A DNA stretch of 5,034 nucleotides from Candidatus Moraniibacteriota bacterium. GTDB taxonomy: Bacteria > Patescibacteriota > Minisyncoccia > Moranbacterales > UBA9337. A program made the position numbers and the translations under genes. Within the stretch, counting starts at the first letter, position 1, and the number at the start of each line of letters is the position of its first letter. The stretch is from contig JAGYNK010000078.1 of the NCBI GenBank assembly GCA_018400055.1, forward strand, positions 1-5,034, given 5' to 3'. Of the stretch, positions 1 through 3,818 are shown in pieces. Under the pieces are notes generated by a model, which saw nothing but the letters and a program-made list of their open reading frames with translations, was not told the DNA's origin and did not search any database.

Positions 1-375
1 AATTTTATCAAGAAGAGAGCGCAATATTTAAAAGATGCCCAAGAAAAATTGGCTACGGGAGGTTTCAAAAAATACACCAAATTTGAGCAAATGAAAAAAA
101 TAGAAGAACTGGAAAAGTTAGAAAGAAAAATGGGCGGAATTAAAAATATGACTGAATTTCCCGGCGCGGTTTTTGTTGCTAGCGCCAAAGAAGACACTTT
201 GGCTATCAAAGAAGCCGAAAAAGCAGGTATTCCCATCATAGCTTTAGTTGATACCGATTCCAATCCTTCTTTCATAGACTATCCTATTCCGGCTAATGAT
301 GATGCCGTTTCCTCGCTCAAATTAATGCTGAGCTATATCTGTCAGGCTGTTTCAGATGATGATAGTGCTGAGTAA
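1..375 (+). CDS. rpsB: 30S ribosomal protein S2, C-terminal part (5' end outside window)
   Basis: The reading frame is open from base 1 to the TAA at 373-375 and gives 124 residues, about the last half of a normal S2 (roughly 230-260 residues). S2 is a small-subunit ribosomal protein that binds late in 30S assembly near the head-body junction. Recognisable S2 features are the charged helical stretch KKIEELEKLERKMGGIKNM, the following FPGAVFVASAKEDTLAIKEA strand-helix, and the family signature around GIPIIALVDTDSNP and IDYPIPANDDA. A TTG at base 49 is an internal leucine codon, not a start. The protein ends in an acidic tail (SDDDSAE). The gene is followed 93 nt later by tsf, the classic rpsB-tsf order. 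Identity is close to certain. Confidence 0.97.
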   Translation, partial: NFIKKRAQYLKDAQEKLATGGFKKYTKFEQMKKIEELEKLERKMGGIKNMTEFPGAVFVASAKEDTLAIKEAEKAGIPIIALVDTDSNPSFIDYPIPANDDAVSSLKLMLSYICQAVSDDDSAE

Positions 376-468
376 ATTATTTTAAATTGGCAAAATATAA
401 ATACTTGAAATTTAGGCGCGGAAAAATAATTTCTGCCTTCTTTTAAAATAAACGGTAAAAATAAAATT

Positions 469-1047
469 ATGTTGAATAAAATTAAAAAAATCAGAAAAGA
501 AACCGGAGCGGGAATAGTGGATATAAAAAAAGCCTTGGAAGAAACCAAGGGGGATGAGGCGAAAGCGTTGGATGTTATCAGAGCCAGTGGGAAAAGCAAA
601 GCCATGAAGAAAGCCGGTCGTGAAACCCGAGAAGGAGTTTTGGGATTTTATATTCATTCTACCAATAAAATGGGTTCTATGGTAAAGCTTTTTTGTGAAA
701 CTGACTTTGTGGCCAGAAACGAAGAATTTAAAGAACTAGCCAAAGATGTTGCTATGCATATCAGCGCTATGGATCCTCAGTTTCTAAAGTCGGAAGATGT
801 TTCAAACGATTTAATTGAAAAAGAGAAAAAAATATGGAAAGCTCAGCTGAAAAAAGAGAATAAGCCGGCGGAAGTAATGGGAAAAATTTTAAAAGGAAAA
901 GAAGACAAATTCCGTTCGGAGATTTCCCTTTTAAGCCAGCCGTTTATTAAAGATCCGGAAAAAACAGTAGAAGATTTAATTAACGAGAAAATCGGAAAAA
1001 TCGGAGAAAATATCCAAGTCGGGGATTTTATCAGGTATGAGCTGTAA
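469..1047 (+). CDS. tsf: Elongation factor Ts, short form
   Basis: Nucleotide exchange factor that releases GDP from EF-Tu in the cytoplasm. The 192-residue product begins with a UBA-like N-terminal domain (about residues 1-38, with RKETGAGIVDIKKALEET) that contacts EF-Tu. The hallmark TDFVARN motif follows at residues 78-84; in this family its Asp-Phe pair inserts near the EF-Tu Mg2+ site. The C-terminal part carries the usual KP...GK..KF..E..LL.QPF pattern (about 132-160) and ends in IQVGDFIRYEL. The length matches compact EF-Ts proteins (about 200 residues, as in Thermus) rather than the 283-residue E. coli form with its extra subdomain. The ATG at 469 fits the normal N-terminus; the leader is A/T-rich with no Shine-Dalgarno sequence. 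It lies directly after rpsB, as in most bacteria. Confidence 0.97.
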   Translation: MLNKIKKIRKETGAGIVDIKKALEETKGDEAKALDVIRASGKSKAMKKAGRETREGVLGFYIHSTNKMGSMVKLFCETDFVARNEEFKELAKDVAMHISAMDPQFLKSEDVSNDLIEKEKKIWKAQLKKENKPAEVMGKILKGKEDKFRSEISLLSQPFIKDPEKTVEDLINEKIGKIGENIQVGDFIRYEL

Positions 1048-1064
1048 GAAATTTACGCTTGCTT

Positions 1065-1841
1065 ATGTATAAGTATTTAGTCAAATTATATCCTTGGGAA
1101 AACTTAAGATTGTGTTCCGGCAATGTAAAGCTTAAAAAAGGAGACCAAGTTATTTTAAAAGGGGATTTTGATAATGAAATAGGAACGGTTGAAACAGGGG
1201 AAATAGAAACCAAGGAAAATCCCTTTCAGAAAATTATTCGCAAAGCTAATCCCGAAGATATTCAATCGCACAAAGAAAACGAAAAAAAGAAAAAGGAAAT
1301 TTTCCAAACTTGTCGCGAAGAAATTAAAAAAATGGGATTGGAGATGAAATTGGTGGATGTCTGGATCACCTTGGAAAAGAAATCCGTCGTGGTTATTTTT
1401 ATCGCCAATGGAAGAATTGATTTTCGCGAATTAGTCAAAAATCTTTCCAGAAAATTCCATCGTTCCGTGAAGATGCAACAGATTGGCTCAAGGGACGAAG
1501 CTAGAAAATTGGGAGGCTGTGGCATTTGTGGCAGAGAACTTTGTTGCGTAAAATTTCCCGGAAATTTGCCCAGCATTTCTTCCGATATGGCGCGCGTCCA
1601 GCAAATAGCGCATCGGGGAGCAGAAAGAATTTCAGGTGTTTGTGGGAGGTTGATGTGCTGCTTGGCTTACGAAGCGAAACAATATCAGGAATTGCTTTCC
1701 GGTATGCCGGAGTTGCATAGTACCGTCAAGACGGAAGAGGGCAAAGGAGAAGTGATTGAAATTGACGCTCTTAATCAAAAAGTGAGGGTTAAAATAAAAG
1801 ACGACCAAATTATAACGGTCAAGAAAGAAGACCTAAAATAA
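1065..1841 (+). CDS. PSP1-domain protein, YaaT/RicT family
   Basis: Predicted 258-residue cytoplasmic protein. The frame also has a TTG two codons earlier (1059), but ATG at 1065, giving MYKYLVKLYPW, is the better start. The family signature is clear: IGSRDEARKLGG, then GGCGICGRELCC (about residues 150-161) and SGVCGRLMCCLAYE (about 190-203). The seven cysteines in these blocks match the conserved set of B. subtilis RicT/YaaT. RicT works with RicA and RicF (the Y-complex, which carries Fe-S clusters) to support RNase Y-dependent mRNA maturation, so an RNA-processing role is plausible here. Partners cannot be seen in the window. The C-terminal tail (about 215-258) looks like a small beta domain. 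The gene starts 17 nt after the tsf stop, with no Shine-Dalgarno sequence, so co-transcription is likely. Confidence 0.88.
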   Translation: MYKYLVKLYPWENLRLCSGNVKLKKGDQVILKGDFDNEIGTVETGEIETKENPFQKIIRKANPEDIQSHKENEKKKKEIFQTCREEIKKMGLEMKLVDVWITLEKKSVVVIFIANGRIDFRELVKNLSRKFHRSVKMQQIGSRDEARKLGGCGICGRELCCVKFPGNLPSISSDMARVQQIAHRGAERISGVCGRLMCCLAYEAKQYQELLSGMPELHSTVKTEEGKGEVIEIDALNQKVRVKIKDDQIITVKKEDLK

Positions 1842-1864
1842 GTAAAAAGCCTAAGCTTAAATAA

Positions 1865-2554
1865 ATGTTATATCTAATCATTCCCCCCGCTATAATCATT
1901 GTCAGTTTAGCTCTGCTTATTTTTTTTATTTCCCATAAGTTTTCTAATTTTTCCAATGAAGACAAACTGAAATTATTTGAAAGAAGAAAAATCCACCATG
2001 CCGTAAAATTAAACCGCTTCAGCTCTTTAAAAGTATCCGCGCTTGCCCTAAGCTTTTTAGAAATTGTTACTCAATGGTTTAAAGTGCTCTTTTTAAAATT
2101 TCACAATTTTGCCGATAAATGCTTTCGTTCCATAAAAGAAAAGAAAATCAAGAACTTTCCCAATTCCGAAAACAGTCTTTTCTCCGGCGAAAAAGTTTCT
2201 AAAAAAATAATTCCATTTCGTTTTTTTCCCAGAAAAAAAGTAAAGAAAGAAATTAAGCAAATTAAAAAAATGGCAGATGTGGATAATCGTCCCATGATAA
2301 GCAAAGAAGTGGCGCAACCGGAAGATTTCAGCAGCTCTTCGGAAATTAAAGACAAACTAGAAGAGACACTTATTGAAAGGATTGCCATTAATCCGCGTGA
2401 TATTGAAGCTTACGAAAGGTTGGGGGATTACTATTTTGAGCAGAAAAATTTTGAAGATGCCCGAGAGTGTTACGAACAGGTTTTGAAATTAAGCCCGATT
2501 AATTATAAAGTTCAAATTAAATTGAGAAAATTAAAAATTTTTTTGAAAAGTTAA
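1865..2554 (+). CDS. Membrane-anchored TPR protein, function unknown
   Basis: A 229-residue protein starting at ATG 1865, 23 nt after the PSP1 gene. Residues 2-24 (LYLIIPPAIIIVSLALLIFF and on) form one hydrophobic segment, read as an N-terminal membrane anchor with no signal-peptidase site evident. Residues about 30-135 are strongly basic and probably lie in the cytoplasm (positive-inside rule). Residues 136-170 are an acidic/serine-rich linker. Residues about 180-213 form a canonical tetratricopeptide repeat (AYERLGDYYFEQKNFEDA then YEQVLKLSP), with a further helix to the end. A single TPR suggests a protein-binding platform rather than an enzyme. I do not recognise a named family. The position after rpsB-tsf-PSP1 does not define its task. 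Confidence 0.8.
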   Translation: MLYLIIPPAIIIVSLALLIFFISHKFSNFSNEDKLKLFERRKIHHAVKLNRFSSLKVSALALSFLEIVTQWFKVLFLKFHNFADKCFRSIKEKKIKNFPNSENSLFSGEKVSKKIIPFRFFPRKKVKKEIKQIKKMADVDNRPMISKEVAQPEDFSSSSEIKDKLEETLIERIAINPRDIEAYERLGDYYFEQKNFEDARECYEQVLKLSPINYKVQIKLRKLKIFLKS

Positions 2555-2632
2555 TTTTTCCATCTCAAATTTCGGGCTGTCCGATTTCAGCTGTTTAATA
2601 TATCAAAGAGGAATTAATTAACAGTCGCTTCA

Positions 2633-2705
2633 GCCGAAGTAGCTCAATTGGCAGAGCAACTGTTTTGTAAACAGTAGGTTATCGGTTCAAGTCCGATCTT
2701 CGGCT
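2633..2705 (+). tRNA. tRNA-Thr (anticodon TGT)
   Basis: The cloverleaf folds completely. The acceptor stem GCCGAAG/CTTCGGC has seven Watson-Crick pairs, the D-stem is GCTC/GAGC, the anticodon stem ACTGT/ACAGT encloses loop TTTGTAA with anticodon TGT, and the T-stem ATCGG/CCGAT encloses TTCAAGT. The discriminator is T2705, followed by CATTG, so CCA is not encoded and must be added by a nucleotidyltransferase. This is the first gene of the tRNA cluster. The 78-nt gap upstream probably holds the promoter: TAATAT at 2596-2601 could be a -10 box, but no convincing -35 is seen. Confidence 0.96.
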
Positions 2706-2775
2706 CATTGACAAAAAGAGCAGAACAAAAGTGGTTCGTATGTTTTGGGTGGATGGCAGATCATCGTCTTTGACA

Positions 2776-2803
2776 AGACCCCGCCATAGGCGGCGGGTGG
2801 TCT
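2776..2803 (+). repeat. GC-rich imperfect palindrome in D-loop insert
   Basis: Core CCGCC-ATA-GGCGG at 2781-2793. The outer arms AGACC (2776-2780) and GGTCT (2799-2803) are also complementary, giving a ten-pair hairpin with a 5-nt bulge (CGGGT, 2794-2798). The right outer arm overlaps bases otherwise aligned to tRNA-Tyr. A smaller hairpin GTCTT-TGAC-AAGAC (2766-2779) lies just upstream and overlaps its left outer arm. Confidence 0.8.
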
Positions 2804-2820
2804 AATGCACCTGACTGCCA

Positions 2821-2833
2821 CCGCCGTTGGCGG
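2821..2833 (+). repeat. Palindrome CCGCC-GTT-GGCGG
   Basis: First palindrome of the anticodon insert: five-base GC arms with a 3-nt loop, the same design as the core at 2781-2793. Its right arm GGCGG could also pair with the CCGCC of the next palindrome (2838-2842), so alternative folds exist. Confidence 0.8.
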
Positions 2834-2835
2834 AG

Positions 2836-2852
2836 TGCCGCCATGGGCGGCA
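2836..2852 (+). repeat. Palindrome TGCCGCC-ATG-GGCGGCA
   Basis: Second palindrome of the anticodon insert: perfect seven-base arms and a 3-nt loop. It ends exactly where the tRNA-Tyr similarity resumes (TAAATCAGGC at 2853). Confidence 0.85.
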
Positions 2853-2866
2853 TAAATCAGGCAATG

Positions 2867-2872
2867 TATAAT
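2867..2872 (+). promoter_or_regulatory. Possible -10 box for the GIY-YIG gene
   Basis: A perfect TATAAT lies 4 nt before the ATG at 2877. If used, transcription would begin at or just inside the start codon, giving a nearly leaderless mRNA. The spaced upstream region is GC-rich palindrome with no -35 match, and the area is AT-rich enough for chance, so this is weak. Confidence 0.2.
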
Positions 2873-2876
2873 AATA

Positions 2877-3119
2877 ATGTATAAAGTTTACATATTAAAA
2901 AGCACAATAAAAAACAGATATTATATTGGTCACACCTGCAATTTGAAAGCAAGATTGAACAGGCACAATAGAGGTTTGGTAAAATCAACTAAAGCATACA
3001 GATCATGGAAAATAATATATACTGAAAACAAAGAAAGTAAAAAAGAAGCCTATAAAAGAGAATTACAAATTAAATCATATAAAAAAGGGCAAGCATTTAA
3101 GAAATTAATAAATTTATGA
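2877..3119 (+). CDS. Small GIY-YIG nuclease-fold protein
   Basis: An 80-residue protein made of one GIY-YIG domain, close to the YhbQ/UPF0213 type in size. The GIY strand is VYIL (Y5) and the YIG strand is YYIGHT (residues 15-20). The helix NLKARLNRHNRG (22-33) supplies the expected catalytic Arg (R26) and a His (H30), and KKEAYKRELQIK (55-66) supplies the likely metal-binding Glu (E62). All catalytic positions look intact, so it is probably active as a DNA endonuclease, although no DNA-binding add-on domain is present. The gene begins 14 nt after a broken tRNA-Tyr half and its TGA ends 4 nt before the intact tRNA-Tyr, leaving no room for a separate tRNA promoter. It is very rich in AAA/ATA codons, more than its neighbours. 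There is no Shine-Dalgarno sequence. The target is unknown. Confidence 0.88.
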   Translation: MYKVYILKSTIKNRYYIGHTCNLKARLNRHNRGLVKSTKAYRSWKIIYTENKESKKEAYKRELQIKSYKKGQAFKKLINL

Positions 3120-3168
3120 TTTTGGGTGGATGGCAGAGTGGCCTAATGCACCTGACTGTAAATCAGGC
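3120..3168 (+). repeat. Intact copy of the duplicated tRNA-Tyr 5' half
   Basis: These 49 nt (4-nt leader TTTT split over 3120-3123, then tRNA-Tyr positions 1 to about 44) are repeated at 2743-2862 with one substitution and two insertions. Similarity stops abruptly at C3168: the intact gene continues into its variable arm, the broken copy into AATGTATAAT. Confidence 0.9.
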
Positions 3169-3206
3169 GTCTTCGGACTTCGGCGGTTCAAATCCGTCTC
3201 CACCCA
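3124..3206 (+). tRNA. tRNA-Tyr (anticodon GTA)
   Basis: Class II tRNA, 83 nt. The acceptor is GGGTGGA/TCCACCC, the D-stem GCA/TGC, and the anticodon stem CCTGA/TCAGG encloses loop CTGTAAA with anticodon GTA (3158-3160). A long variable arm (GTC-TTCG-GAC) is present, as expected for bacterial tRNA-Tyr. The T-stem GGCGG/CCGTC (one G-T pair) encloses TTCAAAT. The discriminator is A3206, followed by CAT, so CCA is not encoded. The 5' end is only 4 nt after the GIY-YIG stop codon, so expression must come from upstream transcription plus 5' processing. Confidence 0.96.
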
Positions 3207-3217
3207 CATTTTAAATT

Positions 3218-3290
3218 GCCTGGATAGCTCAGTCGGTAGAGCGCTTCCATGGTAAGGAAGAGGTCACCGGTTCGATTCCGGTTTCAGGCT
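3218..3290 (+). tRNA. tRNA-Thr (anticodon GGT)
   Basis: Full cloverleaf: acceptor GCCTGGA/TTCAGGC (one G-T pair), D-stem GCTC/GAGC, anticodon stem CTTCC/GGAAG with loop ATGGTAA (anticodon GGT), and T-stem ACCGG/CCGGT with loop TTCGATT. The discriminator is T3290, followed by CATTA; no encoded CCA. It lies 11 nt after tRNA-Tyr, so the two are surely on one transcript. Confidence 0.96.
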
Positions 3291-3337
3291 CATTAATTAT
3301 TAAAATTATAAAAATTAAGTTAAGATTATATAAAATT

Positions 3338-3499
3338 ATGGCAAAAGCAAAAGAAAATCTGGTTAAATTAAAATGCACCGTGTGTAAAAATATAAATTAT
3401 TACACCAATCGCAACAAGAAAAAAATCAAAGAAAAACTGGAACTTAAAAAATTTTGCAAATTTTGTAAAAAACATACTATTCATAAAGAGATGAGATAA
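3338..3499 (+). CDS. rpmG: 50S ribosomal protein L33
   Basis: A 53-residue protein starting MAKAKENLVKLKCTVC and ending HTIHKEMR. L33 is a small large-subunit protein near the E site. Four cysteines in two CxxC pairs (CTVC at 13-16, CKFC at 40-43) make this the zinc-ribbon form. NINYYTNRNKK and LELKKFCKFCKKHT match the family core, and the length is normal (about 50-55). The ATG at 3338 follows an A/T-rich leader with no Shine-Dalgarno sequence, 47 nt after tRNA-Thr(GGT). A position between tRNA-Thr and tRNA-Trp matches a common bacterial layout, in which tuf may also lie upstream and secE-nusG downstream. Confidence 0.95.
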   Translation: MAKAKENLVKLKCTVCKNINYYTNRNKKKIKEKLELKKFCKFCKKHTIHKEMR

Positions 3500-3507
3500 A
3501 TTTTTAG

Positions 3508-3578
3508 GCGGGATTAGTTAAGTGGTATAACTCCGGTCTCCAAAACCGGTATCGGGGGTTCAATTCCCTCATCCCGTG
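3508..3578 (+). tRNA. tRNA-Trp (anticodon CCA)
   Basis: Acceptor GCGGGAT/ATCCCGT with a G1-T72 wobble, D-stem GTTA/TAAC, anticodon stem CCGGT/ACCGG with loop CTCCAAA (anticodon CCA), and T-stem GGGGG/CCCTC (one G-T pair) around TTCAATT. The discriminator is G3578, as normal for bacterial tRNA-Trp, and the following CG means CCA is not encoded. It starts 8 nt after the L33 stop codon. Its last 18 nt plus one base are repeated exactly 64 nt downstream. Confidence 0.95.
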
Positions 3579-3579
3579 C
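3561..3579 (+). repeat. 19-nt direct repeat, copy 1 (tRNA-Trp 3' end)
   Basis: CAATTCCCTCATCCCGTGC covers the T-loop end, T-stem 3' strand, acceptor 3' strand, discriminator and one further base of tRNA-Trp. An identical copy lies at 3625-3643. Repeats of tRNA 3' ends are typical integration-site scars. Confidence 0.9.
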
Positions 3580-3600
3580 GTTCAAACACAATGTCTCCAA

Positions 3601-3624
3601 TCCCGTCAGTCGTGACTGACGGGA
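3601..3624 (+). repeat. Palindrome TCCCGTCAGTC-GT-GACTGACGGGA
   Basis: Perfect 11-base arms around a 2-nt centre. As RNA it would form a strong hairpin with a CGTG loop. It is followed directly by the repeated tRNA-Trp 3' end and has no T-run, so it is not a standard intrinsic terminator. The core differs from the CCGCC-N3-GGCGG palindromes near tRNA-Tyr. Its left arm starts with the same TCCCGT as the tRNA-Trp acceptor 3' strand. Confidence 0.9.
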
Positions 3625-3643
3625 CAATTCCCTCATCCCGTGC
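3625..3643 (+). repeat. 19-nt direct repeat, copy 2
   Basis: Exact duplicate of 3561-3579, the tRNA-Trp 3' end. The flanks differ: copy 1 continues GTTCAAAC, copy 2 TGTTACCAAA. Confidence 0.9.
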
Positions 3644-3683
3644 TGTTACCAAATTAAACTATCTCTGACGGATATTTCTTTTT

Positions 3684-3724
3684 ACACTGGAATTAAAAGC
3701 ACTAAATACCAAGTGTGTTTTTTT
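3684..3724 (+). terminator. Possible intrinsic terminator after the tRNA-Trp region
   Basis: ACACTGG (3684-3690) can pair with CC-A-AGTGT (3709-3716, one bulged A). Alternatively GCACT (3699-3703) pairs with AGTGT (3712-3716) using a G-T pair. A run of seven T follows at 3718-3724. The stem is weak, but the placement after the tRNA cluster and before an unrelated gene fits. The rest of the 175-nt spacer 3644-3818 shows no coding frame, and I see no secE there. Confidence 0.35.
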
Positions 3725-3818
3725 ATGTTTTGAGAAGGCTTTAAAATTATGCTTTTTTGTGGTAACTTTAAATCAGACCAATTAACGGGGAAGGGAAATT
3801 TTAACGGTCAAAAATCAA

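Larger units (their letters stand above)
2743..2862 (+). pseudogene. Broken 5' half of tRNA-Tyr with two palindromic insertions
   Basis: When two inserts are skipped, this stretch matches the 49 nt at 3120-3168 (4 leader nt plus tRNA-Tyr through the anticodon stem) at 48 of 49 positions. The matched blocks are 2743-2760, 2797-2800, 2801-2817 (T at 2801 where the intact gene has C) and 2853-2862. Insert 1 (2761-2796, 36 nt) falls in the D-loop; insert 2 (2818-2852, 35 nt) falls between anticodon bases G34 and T35. Both carry CCGCC-N3-GGCGG palindromes. The D-stem (2756-2758 with 2806-2808) and anticodon stem (2810-2814 with 2857-2861) are still complementary. The variable arm, T-arm and 3' acceptor strand are absent, so it cannot make a normal tRNA. 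It may be the original 5' half displaced by an insertion, or a tRNA-like leader of the next gene. Confidence 0.9.
2863..3168 (+). mobile_element. Candidate small GIY-YIG element bounded by tRNA-Tyr 5' halves
   Basis: The segment lies between the end of the broken tRNA-Tyr half (2862) and the end of the same 49-nt stretch in the intact gene (3168). It contains the GIY-YIG gene plus a fresh tRNA 5' half that completes the functional tRNA-Tyr. This is what is expected if a 306-nt unit entered a tRNA gene at the 3' side of its anticodon stem and carried a replacement 5' half. No integrase, terminal inverted repeat or other mobility gene is visible. Duplication of a tRNA segment followed by insertion of an ORF would look the same. 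The boundaries are inferred from the repeat only. Confidence 0.35.
3593..3643 (+). pseudogene. tRNA-Trp 3'-half remnant with palindrome inside
   Basis: GTCTCCAA (3593-3600) matches the tRNA-Trp anticodon loop (3536-3543), and CAATTCCCTCATCCCGTGC (3625-3643) matches its 3' end exactly, in the same order. In the intact gene 17 nt separate these blocks; here a 24-nt palindrome occupies the gap. The 19-nt match is beyond chance. The 8-nt match alone could be chance, but its colinear place supports a decayed partial copy. Confidence 0.6.

Noticed and set aside
342..657. Reverse-strand frames over the rpsB-tsf junction and tsf
   Set aside because: They overlap certain rpsB and tsf coding sequence and have composition typical of the opposite strand of Lys-rich genes.
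1526..1720. A 64-residue forward frame inside the PSP1 gene, and a similar one at 4318-4512 inside the permease
   Set aside because: Both are out-of-frame shadows of well-supported proteins with no recognisable domain or start signal.
2093..2388. Reverse-strand open frames across the TPR gene
   Set aside because: They are Phe/Leu-rich mirror images of the Lys/Glu-rich forward gene, overlap it entirely and match no family.
2535..2562. Terminator after the TPR gene (GAAAA...TTTTC)
   Set aside because: The stem is short and purely A-T apart from one G-C pair, and it lies across the stop codon; too weak to list as a feature.
2708..2744. TTGACA at 2708-2713 as a -35 box for the broken tRNA-Tyr
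   Set aside because: The nearest -10-like TATGTT (2739-2744) is 25 nt away, too far for a sigma-70 type promoter, and nothing suitable lies at 16-18 nt.
2770..2775. TTGACA inside the D-loop insert as a promoter element
   Set aside because: The region 16-18 nt downstream is GC-rich palindrome with no -10 likeness.
2781..2852. CRISPR array from repeated GC-rich palindromes
   Set aside because: The repeats are only 13-17 nt, irregularly spaced, partly adjacent, and lie inside a tRNA remnant; no cas gene is present.
2743..3206. A tRNA-Tyr interrupted by a group I intron encoding a GIY-YIG homing enzyme
   Set aside because: The downstream tRNA-Tyr is complete on its own, so no splicing is needed. 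The 35-nt insert in the anticodon is a simple palindrome pair, and I see no group I core elements.
3601..3624. The strong palindrome as an intrinsic terminator of the tRNA cluster
   Set aside because: No T-run follows; the next 19 nt are the duplicated tRNA-Trp 3' end.
3644..3818. A short secE gene after tRNA-Trp, as in the usual gene order
   Set aside because: I read the spacer for a 55-70 residue membrane protein and found no suitable frame; only a possible terminator is present.
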